A DNA stretch of 64,000 nt from NCBI GenBank assembly GCA_018061965.1, contig JAGOTG010000006.1, forward strand, positions 62,001 through 126,000, written 5' to 3'. The DNA is from Legionellaceae bacterium. GTDB taxonomy: Bacteria; Pseudomonadota; Gammaproteobacteria; Legionellales; Legionellaceae. Positions 8,024 to 16,488 of this stretch are shown piece after piece; position 1 is the first letter of the stretch, and each line of letters starts with the position of its first letter. Below the pieces are notes generated by a model that searched no databases, was not told where the DNA came from, and saw nothing but the letters and a program-made list of their open reading frames with translations. Position numbers and translations under genes: made by a program.

Positions 8024-9172
8024 ATGACCTATCCTTATGCCCAAGCAGTCGCTCCGGTTTCCGTTCAGATGGATCCTAAAAAACTGGAAAAAGTCATTGC
8101 ACTATTTAAAAAACAACAATCCAATGGCGCTTTTCAAGGTGGACAAATGGTTGTGAGACGCTTCGGTGAAGTAGTTGTGAACGAGCATATCGGCATTGCA
8201 CGACCATCTCAATCAACCGACTCAATAACCTACTCTGTACAAGACAACACCCCTTTTCCCGTATACTCAGCCGGGAAACCTATCGCCGCCATTGTCATTG
8301 CTATTTTAGAAGATCGCGACCTCCTGGATGTCACAGCACCCATCTCGGATCTACTCCCAGAATTTGCTGCGCATGGCAAACAGCATATCACCACATTGGA
8401 TATACTGACCCATACTGCCGGCATTCTAATCCCTAGTTCCTATACACTCGTTCCTGAAAAGCAATTAGTGTGGCGCAGTATTATTGAGGCAACCCCTATG
8501 TATCCTCGAGGTACGTTTGCCTACATGCCATTAGAATATGGGGTCATTTTAACTGAGATTGTAATGCGGGTTACAGGCAAGACACTGCCGGAATTTTTGG
8601 ATGCAGAAATTGCCACACCATTACACCTTCCTGCTTTACAATATGGATTAGCAAATCGAGATATCAATACATTGGCTTATTCATTCTGGTTAGGGGAAAA
8701 ACCAGTCAAAATTTATGGCGCGCTGATTGCTGATGTCGAAGAAAACATAAATGCTAAAGCTTGCTTTAACTCTATGAATCCTGCCTATAATATGATTACC
8801 GATGCAAGTACCCTAGCAGCTTTTTATGAGTTCTTGATTCGTAAAGGATTAGGCCCAAATGGAAAGCCATTGCTATCAGAGCAAACTTTGCATAAATATA
8901 CAACTAAAGCTATTTCCGGGTGGAATAAAACTCTAAAAATCCCCTTAAGCATGGGAAGAGGATTTACGCTAGGTGGTCTGCTCCCTTCTGCATATGGTTG
9001 GTGGAATACGCAAGGTTGTTTCGGACATGGTGGCATGTTTTCTTCTTTAGCATATGGAGATCATCGCACACAATTAGCAGTTGCTATCATCACAAATGGA
9101 AACCGCAGTTTATACGATTTTTGTAAACGCTTTATTCCGCTAACTCATGGTATTCGCCAAGCCTGTAAATAA
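8024..9172 (+). CDS. Serine hydrolase of the beta-lactamase (class C / PF00144) family
   Basis: A 382-aa protein with the SxxK nucleophile motif 'SAGK' near residue 85 ('FPVYSAGKPIAAIVI'). 'LDILTHTAGI' follows, and the Tyr of 'MPLEYGVILTEIV' stands in the usual second-motif region. 'GCFGHGGMFSSLAYGD' near the C-terminus is the HxG motif. This order fits EstB-like esterases, D-aminopeptidases and class C beta-lactamases. There is no signal peptide, so it is probably a cytoplasmic esterase rather than a resistance enzyme. The substrate is not predictable. Confidence 0.85.
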   Translation: MTYPYAQAVAPVSVQMDPKKLEKVIALFKKQQSNGAFQGGQMVVRRFGEVVVNEHIGIARPSQSTDSITYSVQDNTPFPVYSAGKPIAAIVIAILEDRDLLDVTAPISDLLPEFAAHGKQHITTLDILTHTAGILIPSSYTLVPEKQLVWRSIIEATPMYPRGTFAYMPLEYGVILTEIVMRVTGKTLPEFLDAEIATPLHLPALQYGLANRDINTLAYSFWLGEKPVKIYGALIADVEENINAKACFNSMNPAYNMITDASTLAAFYEFLIRKGLGPNGKPLLSEQTLHKYTTKAISGWNKTLKIPLSMGRGFTLGGLLPSAYGWWNTQGCFGHGGMFSSLAYGDHRTQLAVAIITNGNRSLYDFCKRFIPLTHGIRQACK

Positions 9173-9500
9173 TCATCCCTACACCTATCTACCTTTCCTC
9201 TTACTAGGTAACGTCCCTAAAGTTTTTCCGAGAGCGAAAAATTGCGAAATTTGATCGCATAAATAACTGCAAAAATAGGTATTTTTTAACATATTGTGAT
9301 CAGGATTATTTTCGTATTGTACACCCATGGCACATAGGTCGCATCGATGTGTTTGAAAAACAGCTATCACAGGACTTACGAAAACACTGAGCTCAATTCA
9401 TATTTGGTATCTAATGAGAGATTTCATACCAAATTACCTGATAAAGATCATGGTGTTACGCAAGGACTACTTTATAAACCATAATTACAGGATACTCATT
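9173..9500. other. Intergenic region upstream of the NGNH locus
   Basis: About 330 AT-rich bases with no gene I can support. It holds a dyad at 9403-9433 (listed separately) and a short string CAGGACTTACG at about 9370 that recalls insertion-sequence ends, but no partner end or transposase was found. Confidence 0.4.
9403..9433. promoter_or_regulatory. Dyad symmetry, possible regulator site
   Basis: TTTGGTAT and ATACCAAA form a perfect 8-bp inverted repeat separated by 15 bases, ending 67 bp before the start at 9501. It is a candidate site for a dimeric regulator, possibly the LuxR-type protein encoded in the same locus. Only the symmetry is seen; the binding is inference. Confidence 0.3.
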
Positions 9501-11609
9501 ATGTCAACAAATAGAAGAGAAGGAAGTAATGTAGCGGTACAAGCAGCCAAAGGTTTTCTAAATCTTATTGGAGCACGGCAACGATCTGCGAATCGTGCTA
9601 GAGAGGCTCCTGCTGGAGGAAGTATTGCTCCTTTAGCGACGCAATCGGAACATGTTTTGAGCAGTGCACTCGATGAAACCAGTTCAACACAAGATAGAAT
9701 CGTTGATTCATCTTCACATCAAACTGAGGTTCATCTTGAAAGGATTATCAACATGATTTTAGAGCTGGATGATGGATTTGCTACACATATCAATGAGATG
9801 ATAACTACAGTTGAATTGGGTCAAGCTGATTTGCATGCTATCATACAGCGTCTTTCTGAACATTTTATGGATGCTTTAGATCGTAAAATGCTCGAACAAG
9901 CATCAGTCAGTCAAGCAGAAATGTCCGCGATTAGGAGTGAGTTACACACGGAGTTTTCTGCCCTCAGCAATATTATGAATAATTTACGAGAGACGGCCGT
10001 TAAACAAGATCAAATAGAAAATTTAAACGAAAAATTAACTGTATTAATGGCAAGAGTATCTGACTTAAGTGGTCATCATGCTGATCAAGAAATAATTGCG
10101 CATTTACGAAGCGACATTACAAATCAAAATATCTCGTTAAGAGAGTCATTAAATAGATTCTCACCTATTTTTGCCGCCATCATAAGATCAACCAGCCTGC
10201 ATGCAGACGAGTTAGCTTTACTGAATACGAATTTTAGACAACTTTCTGATCGCATCGAAGCATTAAGTATTTCTGACGAACAAATCACTCACATCCAGTC
10301 TTTTGGTGAGCAATTGAATGTTATATTAACAAAAATATCGGAATTAGATAATGGAAGAGGAGAAATTAATAGCCTTCGTAGTAGCATAGAAAGTATACAG
10401 ATAAAATTAGATCTATTTAAAGAAAATATGGAACAAGGTGGTTTACAGTTTCAAGATGCTTTATCTTGTTTGTCTGCTGGTTTAACCGCTGTTTTAGAAA
10501 ATAGAGTCATAGCAAGTATTCGTGTCAATACTCGAGAAATAAGCGCACTTAGAAATATATTTGAAAGCGAATTACTAAGCATTCAATCCAATCTACGGGA
10601 AATCCAGCAACATGCTGTTAAAAGAGAAGACATCACTAATTTGCATAGGACTATCTCTGATTATCGTGAATATTCCTCTACACAAAATGAGCGACAATTT
10701 CAAGAAATAGTCCGAAAAATAGATGCACTGCAAGATTCGTGTATCAGCGCAAGGGACTTTGAACACTTAGTTGAAGCTTTTAGAGGTGCTGAGTCCTGTC
10801 AAACAGAACACATGAACCAACTCCTAGGACGAATCAGACAGATTGAAAGCACCATGATGAACAATCATGCCCTGCAAAATTATTTGGATCATGCTGATGG
10901 CATTAGACGAATGCTTGTCGAACATATTGATGAGATTAGGGAGGATTTGACACGACAGGGTGCCATGCAGACTACGCAATTTCAAAATTTGGTTCAAGAG
11001 GTTACCGCAGGATGTGTGGTCGTACAAAGACACATTTCAGCCGAATGTGAGCGTGTTAAAAGTCATGTGACTACAGAGGCTGACCGAGTGATTTCTGCTG
11101 TGCAAGGGTATCTTCAACAATTTAGAAATCAATCACCAACTCCAATAACAGTTTCTCGGTATCCATCCGATACTCAACCAGCATCGTCTAGTCAAAATCA
11201 AACCCATCGTACACCTCGATCACCTCGTAATTCCGATGTACCTTCCGGGAGTTATATTTGGATTGAACACAATGGTAATCATGGTTTGCGAAAAGATGGC
11301 ATTATAGAAAAACATGGCCAAGCATTTTCTAAGGAGAGAAGTAAAAATTTCATTTCAGTACATGGACTTGAATCTATCTTAGCTAAAAACCGAACCCCAA
11401 TCTCCGTCGCTACATTGTCGATATTCAGACAGGAAAATATCGAACGGGATCCCTATGTATGGATGGAAGAAAATGGAAATCATCGGTTAAGAAGTGATGG
11501 CATTATAGTCAAACGCGGGCAACCTCTCAGTACAATGGAAAGCCAGAAATTTATCGAATCACATAATCTTCAATCCCTATTAAGAAATCAAAGTTCGAAT
11601 TCGATGTAG
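9501..11609 (+). CDS. Large coiled-coil protein with two C-terminal NGNH modules
   Basis: Of unknown function. The ATG at 9501 has AGGA eight bases upstream; an earlier in-frame ATG at 9414 lies inside a dyad and lacks a ribosome site. The 702-aa product has a low-complexity, Ala/Ser-rich N-terminus, then about 450 residues of heptad-like, Leu/Ile/Gln/Glu-rich helix (residues ~70-520, long coiled coil). A Pro/Ser/Thr/Gln linker follows (~540-580). Two copies of a ~45-residue module then stand about 67 residues apart: 'YIWIEHNGNHGLRKDGII' (~583) and 'YVWMEENGNHRLRSDGII' (~651). Each continues with a basic Gly turn ('KHGQ', 'KRGQ') and an F-I..H.L..L helix. A third, divergent copy ends the protein encoded at 12607. 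No signal peptide or membrane segment is seen. A strong hairpin terminator follows. Confidence 0.7.
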   Translation: MSTNRREGSNVAVQAAKGFLNLIGARQRSANRAREAPAGGSIAPLATQSEHVLSSALDETSSTQDRIVDSSSHQTEVHLERIINMILELDDGFATHINEMITTVELGQADLHAIIQRLSEHFMDALDRKMLEQASVSQAEMSAIRSELHTEFSALSNIMNNLRETAVKQDQIENLNEKLTVLMARVSDLSGHHADQEIIAHLRSDITNQNISLRESLNRFSPIFAAIIRSTSLHADELALLNTNFRQLSDRIEALSISDEQITHIQSFGEQLNVILTKISELDNGRGEINSLRSSIESIQIKLDLFKENMEQGGLQFQDALSCLSAGLTAVLENRVIASIRVNTREISALRNIFESELLSIQSNLREIQQHAVKREDITNLHRTISDYREYSSTQNERQFQEIVRKIDALQDSCISARDFEHLVEAFRGAESCQTEHMNQLLGRIRQIESTMMNNHALQNYLDHADGIRRMLVEHIDEIREDLTRQGAMQTTQFQNLVQEVTAGCVVVQRHISAECERVKSHVTTEADRVISAVQGYLQQFRNQSPTPITVSRYPSDTQPASSSQNQTHRTPRSPRNSDVPSGSYIWIEHNGNHGLRKDGIIEKHGQAFSKERSKNFISVHGLESILAKNRTPISVATLSIFRQENIERDPYVWMEENGNHRLRSDGIIVKRGQPLSTMESQKFIESHNLQSLLRNQSSNSM

Positions 11610-11615
11610 TTATTG

Positions 11616-11667
11616 TGCTCACTGACGCATCGCTGATTTTGTGGGGTGACTCAGTGAGCATTTTCTT
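11616..11667 (+). terminator. Rho-independent terminator after the coiled-coil gene
   Basis: TGCTCACTGA and TCAGTGAGCA form a perfect 10-bp stem (11616-11625 with 11651-11660) around a 25-base loop, followed by TTTTCTTGTT. It begins 6 bp after the stop codon. It also shows that the upstream extension of the next frame (from 11615) is not its real start. Confidence 0.7.
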
Positions 11668-11734
11668 GTTGCGGCTCATAATATTGAATAGAATATCGCG
11701 ACTAGGAATGCTTGGTTGCAAACGGATTATAAAT

Positions 11735-12610
11735 ATGTCTCAACTTGACTTAAAGCAACAGTGTTTACTCAAAATTAACACGATAAAAGAAGTTTTAGAA
11801 AAATCTTCGTCGGAGACGTTGTGTCACGATCTGCTTAGAATGATAAATATCTATTTACAGAAATCGGATTCAGAGGTTTCATTGATAAACAATGAGCATG
11901 ATAAGTTTTCTGAGTTATCTGCAGAGGTTTACCGGCAGTGGTTTACTCACTCAAATGATCAAATAGCTATTTTAGACAAACGGTCTCATTTTATAAATCT
12001 TAACGAGACTTATGCTAAAACGATTGGATATCGTGATCTTCAGTCTGCGATCGGCTTATCTTACGATGGTTTCAAAGGCGAAGCGGCTATGCAAGCTAAT
12101 TTATTTCGCAATCAAGATATCGTTGTGCTTAATACAAAACAATCACTAGAGTTTTTGAGTTATCATCGTTATGCAAATGGAGAATGGTATTTATTACATG
12201 GTGAAAAAACATGCATTTTTGATAATCAGAAAAATGCTATCGGTATTTTTTCTAAAGCAAGAGATCTGACGCATTCTGGTCTGATTGATATCACCCGCTT
12301 TTTACTAAAAGACCAAGGAACTAACTTTGGCCGAGTATCACGCAAATCATTTACTTATTATATTAGTAAAATATATGATCAATTCGATCTCACGCCTAAG
12401 GAAAAAGAGGTTTTATTTTATTTTATCAGAGGAAAAACGGCTCAAGATATTGCTAATATCATGTGTCGTGCTAAACGAACGATAGATGTGCATATAGAAT
12501 CTATAAAGTTTAAATTTGATGTAGAGAACAAATCTCATTTAATTGAAAAAGCGATTATAGAAGGTTATATGACAATGATTCCTCAGCATATGTTAGGAGG
12601 TGTATCATGA
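11735..12610 (+). CDS. LuxR-type transcription regulator with a PAS-like sensor domain
   Basis: 291 aa from the ATG at 11735; the frame is open further upstream but passes through the preceding terminator. The middle (residues ~70-190) reads as a PAS-like domain ('QIAILDKRSHFINLNETYAK', 'SKARDLTH'). The C-terminus (~225-285) is a GerE/LuxR helix-turn-helix: 'LTPKEKEVLFYFIRGKTAQD', 'IANIMCRAKRTIDVHIESIK'. No phosphoacceptor receiver domain is present. It overlaps the next gene by four bases (ATGA), so the two are translationally coupled, and it probably regulates this locus. The sensed signal is unknown. Confidence 0.75.
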   Translation: MSQLDLKQQCLLKINTIKEVLEKSSSETLCHDLLRMINIYLQKSDSEVSLINNEHDKFSELSAEVYRQWFTHSNDQIAILDKRSHFINLNETYAKTIGYRDLQSAIGLSYDGFKGEAAMQANLFRNQDIVVLNTKQSLEFLSYHRYANGEWYLLHGEKTCIFDNQKNAIGIFSKARDLTHSGLIDITRFLLKDQGTNFGRVSRKSFTYYISKIYDQFDLTPKEKEVLFYFIRGKTAQDIANIMCRAKRTIDVHIESIKFKFDVENKSHLIEKAIIEGYMTMIPQHMLGGVS

Positions 12611-14895
12611 CTAAAAATAGAGACGAATCACATTTTTTTGCTTATGACGAGCGACATTTTTTGTGCAAATATGATAAAGCTCATAAATTAATGTTTGTTC
12701 GCAATGGAAGCTTAAATGATATTTATTCAAGTAAGTATCATGAGGGGTTTAAGCCTAGTCTTAAGCATAAAACAAGATTTTTATCTGCTTACGACTTAAC
12801 CGAACATGACTTGCAAAAATTTTCTACTAGCGAAGCACTGCACAGTTATATGCAAAGGATCGCGGATGAAAACCGCTGTATTCCTCAATTATTAGATACA
12901 GAGGGCCTATCGCATCTTGAAGATAAAAAAATAGAACAGAAGACTCATTATACTGAACCGTCAATCGACTTAAACAATGAAATTTGCCAAGAATGGGCAA
13001 GAGGAGTGGTTAATCCTCGTTTACCAGTACTGACTACGATTAAAACCATATTACAAAGTTCAGTTTATCGTGAACATTATGAATTAGCATTGGAAAACAC
13101 TCTGGTCATCATCGTACAGCAAGGATTTGAAACCGTTGAGCCAATGATACGAACGGTCATTGAATTGGGCGTGCCCGAACATAATATTGTTTTGTTTACT
13201 AAGCCACATACAACAACAGCAGATACGAAGTCTATGTTTGAACGAATTGGGGTGCATTACGTTACGAGTAGCGTAAATGAAGCAGAAGAAAATGGTTACA
13301 ATCGTGCAATAGAAAATAATGTGCGTGCTGTAGTGCATCACGCCAATACTCGATTAGCCCTTCACGCAAGTCCAAATATTCAAAATATTATTGTTCACGA
13401 TGAGGGCGGTGTACTACTAAAAAATGAGTTTTTTTCTGGATTTTTAATGCGACAAAAAAACGCTGGTCGGACTATTTCACTGAGTGAGCACACTGTTTCC
13501 GGGGTAAGCGTTCAAGAAAGTGCGTGGCCTCGTTTGCATATTCCCTACATCTCTATGGCGCACTCCTGGTTAAAGAAAGATAATGAATCATTTTTTATTG
13601 CGGAAGAATCATTTCATATCGCTCAAACGATGCTTTCAAGTCACATGATAAGACCGTGTATCAGCGTAGGTATTATCGGTTGTGGTGGTAATATCGGAAG
13701 TAATTTTGTTGAATGTTTTATGAAATACTACGCAAAGCATGACCAGTTGCAAAAATTTCATCTACATATCAACGATAAAAATAGAAGTTCTGAGAAATAT
13801 AGAAAGACACTTAAATTGATTCCTCGTTATGAACGTTATGGAATAAGAGTAAGCATTCACGAGAGCAATGACACGCTGCTTAAGCAATCTGATATCGTAT
13901 TTAGCTGCACTGGAACAGATGTTATTACACCAGAAGTGTACAATAGTTTATCTCAACCATCACAGAATCATAGTGTCATACTTTGTAATCTTGCCTCCGG
14001 AACAAGAGAATTTAAAACATTACTTCGTGAGTGTACATTTTCAGAAACTTCAAGTGACTATCCTGGTAGAGTGGGTACTGTGTCATTCGTTATAAAAAAT
14101 AGAGGACGTCCCATTATTTTTAATGGTCGTAACAACGCAGTACATCCTTTAAAAATTGATATCATTCGTGCAGGAACATTAATAACGCTTATGCAACATT
14201 TTTCATATCTTAGTCTTGCACAAAGAGGTGAATCATCATTCTCTGCAGACCGTATTGTTCGTTTAGATGCCATGCTTCAATACGCTATTTGTCAAAGTTT
14301 TATTCTGACTCAAAAAATTCTTAAACAAAAAGGACTGCATCATTTATGTGTAAAGAATTCGTTTTTATCTACTATAGAAACGATTGATTTAAATAGGATT
14401 ATTCAGCAATCTGAAGGTTCACTCATCAGACAAATTAATGTTGTCAGTCCAAACAGAGTTAACTTTATAGGTGAATATGACAAAAATCATAGCATTCACT
14501 ATTTATTAGATACAAGAAATGGTGCGTTTGATTTTTATTTTATAAAACACGGTAAAAGAATTGCAGATCCGAATATGATACAACATTTTTTTGAACATCG
14601 CGGTGAGTCTATTGATAGGTTTTACGCAGCTAATTTTATCGATAGATTTTTTTTAGTGAGTACTTTGTGTAAAACAAAGCGACACGCACCTTCTGACTCT
14701 CCTCCAGTCAGCGCTCCAATCACCCCTCTGAGAGAGCATAGTATCTATAAGGTTGTTTGGACAGAGTCAAATGGGAATCATCAAGTAACGAGTAATCGAC
14801 AAGTGCTAAAGCATGGAAAAGAGATTGACGGTGGTCAAGGAGCTTGCGAAGAATTTATCAAAGAGAATATGGAAATTATTAAGGTGCGTCCATAA
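12607..14895 (+). CDS. S-adenosylhomocysteine hydrolase-like Rossmann protein with NGNH C-terminus
   Basis: 762 aa, with a strong GGAGG ribosome site and a start coupled to the LuxR gene. Residues ~1-120 match nothing I know. Residues ~150-460 resemble an SAH-hydrolase / NAD-binding dehydrogenase core, with the dinucleotide loop 'GIIGCGGNIGSNF' (~353-365), 'DIVFSCTGTDVITPEVY' (the TG-n strand after the Rossmann fold) and 'VILCNLASGTREF' at the position of the family's 'N-x-G-H' loop. I do not see the family's full set of catalytic residues, so hydrolase activity is doubtful; NAD or SAH binding is more likely. Residues ~620-680 ('FIGEYDKNHSIHYLL', 'KHGKRIAD') and ~715-760 ('VVWTESNGNHQV', 'LKHGKEIDGG') carry NGNH-like modules, the second clearly related to those of the coiled-coil protein upstream. 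Confidence 0.6.
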   Translation: MTKNRDESHFFAYDERHFLCKYDKAHKLMFVRNGSLNDIYSSKYHEGFKPSLKHKTRFLSAYDLTEHDLQKFSTSEALHSYMQRIADENRCIPQLLDTEGLSHLEDKKIEQKTHYTEPSIDLNNEICQEWARGVVNPRLPVLTTIKTILQSSVYREHYELALENTLVIIVQQGFETVEPMIRTVIELGVPEHNIVLFTKPHTTTADTKSMFERIGVHYVTSSVNEAEENGYNRAIENNVRAVVHHANTRLALHASPNIQNIIVHDEGGVLLKNEFFSGFLMRQKNAGRTISLSEHTVSGVSVQESAWPRLHIPYISMAHSWLKKDNESFFIAEESFHIAQTMLSSHMIRPCISVGIIGCGGNIGSNFVECFMKYYAKHDQLQKFHLHINDKNRSSEKYRKTLKLIPRYERYGIRVSIHESNDTLLKQSDIVFSCTGTDVITPEVYNSLSQPSQNHSVILCNLASGTREFKTLLRECTFSETSSDYPGRVGTVSFVIKNRGRPIIFNGRNNAVHPLKIDIIRAGTLITLMQHFSYLSLAQRGESSFSADRIVRLDAMLQYAICQSFILTQKILKQKGLHHLCVKNSFLSTIETIDLNRIIQQSEGSLIRQINVVSPNRVNFIGEYDKNHSIHYLLDTRNGAFDFYFIKHGKRIADPNMIQHFFEHRGESIDRFYAANFIDRFFLVSTLCKTKRHAPSDSPPVSAPITPLREHSIYKVVWTESNGNHQVTSNRQVLKHGKEIDGGQGACEEFIKENMEIIKVRP

Positions 14896-14995
14896 AATGA
14901 AATATTACTCCATTGCTTATTTAAGCAATTCAATATTGGGATATATTCTGGTAAAAATAATGGATCCGATTTCTCGGAGGATAGAAATTGATATA

Positions 14996-15022
14996 AGCCG
15001 TGAGATCACTATCAACACGGCT
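14996..15022 (-). terminator. Hairpin downstream of nuoN, possible terminator
   Basis: AGCCGTG and CACGGCT form a 7-bp perfect stem 24 bases past the nuoN stop on the minus strand. The following bases are only moderately T-rich, so termination is not certain. A second hairpin (ATTGCTTA/TAAGCAAT, 14912-14929) lies just after the plus-strand gene. Confidence 0.3.
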
Positions 15023-15045
15023 ACTCAGCTAATTAGGAAACTATA

Positions 15046-16482
15046 CTAGGCAAATGCTTTAATGCAAGCAGCAACCAGAGCGCTTGGCATGATACCAAAA
15101 TACAGCAATGATAACGCATTGGCAGAAAACAATGCGGTGGCTGTTTTGGGTAAGAAAACGGGGCTTTTATCTTTTGCTTCATCAAAATACATGACTTTGA
15201 TGATATACAAATAATAATAAGAACCAATCACAGCAAATATTAAACCCAATACAGCAACCCAAGTTAAATGCACATCCACCAAAGATTTCAAAACCAAAAG
15301 CTTGGCAAAAAATCCAACGGTCGGTGGTACACCGGCCATTGAAAAGAGAATGATCATCATCATAAATGCCAACCACGGACTACGCTTATTCAATCCATTC
15401 AAATCTTCTACCAGCTCTAGCTCCAATCCAGAACGCGACATCAGAACTAGCAAACCGAAGGCCCCTACCGACATCAATCCATAAATCACCACATAAAATA
15501 AGGAGGCGGCATATCCGGTAGATGTAGCAGCCAATATCCCTAATAATGCGTAACCCATATGTGAGACAGTTGAATACGCCAACAAGCGTTTAATATTTTT
15601 TTGCACAATTGCTAACAGATTACCCACGACTATCGAACCAATCGCCATAATCAAAACCATGTCATGCCAGATACCAACCATATCATGTAACGCAAATGTC
15701 AAAATTCTTATTGCCATCCCTAAGGCAGCAATTTTTGGAGCTGCGCTCAGAAACAAAGTAACTGCAGTTGGTGCACCGTCATACACATCTGGTGCCCACA
15801 TATGAAATGGTGCTGCTGCCAATTTAAAGCCAACACCCGCCAAAATAAAGACTAGAGCAAACGACAACAATTTGGAATGGTCTTGCATTCGTGCAATAAC
15901 CGCTGCAATTTGATTAAAATCAAATGACCCAGTTGCACCGTACAATAGTGATATACCATATAACAGTAATGCTGAAGCAACCGAACCAATCACAAAATAC
16001 TTCATGGCTGCTTCTGAGCCATTACTATGCTTGCGCCAGATTGCGGTCATCGCATACAGAGGTAGGGACAATAATTCTACGCCTAAATACAAAGTCAAGA
16101 ACGAATAGGAAGATACTAAGATCATCATGCCCAACGTAGAAAATAAACCTAATACATAAAAATCACCCGCCGGTAATTTACGTTCATCCAAATAGTTTTT
16201 CGAATAAATAAAACTCAAAAAAACGGTGAGATAGATAAACAGTTTTAACATATGTGCCAGATCATCAGAGATAAACAATCCGTGAAATCCTAATTGCGCG
16301 TATTGGCCAATAAAAGAGAACGACACATAAGCTGCCATGCTCAAGCCTATCGCAGCTATGACCAAAGCAATGGAATGAAATACCTGTTTAAAAAATAAAT
16401 TCGCCAACAGCGCCAAACAAGCAGTCATCAAAATAATGATTTCCGGCATTGCTAATAAAACAGTATTGTTCGTTCCAATCAT
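15046..16482 (-). CDS. nuoN: NADH-quinone oxidoreductase subunit N
   Basis: 478 aa, about 14 hydrophobic helices. This antiporter-like proton-pumping subunit of complex I is in the inner membrane. The conserved '[21 protein letters not shown]' region (split here as '[11 protein letters not shown]' and '[10 protein letters not shown]'), '[19 protein letters not shown]' and the Lys/Glu of the proton channel are readable. It is the last gene of the nuo operon, 6 bases after nuoM, with normal length. Confidence 0.97.
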   Translation of the reverse strand: MIGTNNTVLLAMPEIIILMTACLALLANLFFKQVFHSIALVIAAIGLSMAAYVSFSFIGQYAQLGFHGLFISDDLAHMLKLFIYLTVFLSFIYSKNYLDERKLPAGDFYVLGLFSTLGMMILVSSYSFLTLYLGVELLSLPLYAMTAIWRKHSNGSEAAMKYFVIGSVASALLLYGISLLYGATGSFDFNQIAAVIARMQDHSKLLSFALVFILAGVGFKLAAAPFHMWAPDVYDGAPTAVTLFLSAAPKIAALGMAIRILTFALHDMVGIWHDMVLIMAIGSIVVGNLLAIVQKNIKRLLAYSTVSHMGYALLGILAATSTGYAASLFYVVIYGLMSVGAFGLLVLMSRSGLELELVEDLNGLNKRSPWLAFMMMIILFSMAGVPPTVGFFAKLLVLKSLVDVHLTWVAVLGLIFAVIGSYYYLYIIKVMYFDEAKDKSPVFLPKTATALFSANALSLLYFGIMPSALVAACIKAFA

Positions 16483-16488
16483 AATCTT

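Noticed and set aside
8024..9172. Antibiotic-resistance beta-lactamase
   Set aside because: There is no signal peptide, and the motifs fit general PF00144 esterases/peptidases as well; resistance cannot be claimed.
9185..9370. A 61-codon minus-strand frame rich in Cys
   Set aside because: No ribosome site, no recognisable family, and it lies in an AT-rich gap; not supported as a gene.
9360..9390. CAGGACTTACG string, also similar to CAGGGCTTACGC near 44976, resembling insertion-sequence ends
   Set aside because: No inverted partner, target duplication or transposase was found near either one; the match is short.
11615..11734. Longer start for the LuxR-type protein
   Set aside because: The extension runs through a perfect 10-bp terminator hairpin and has no ribosome site.
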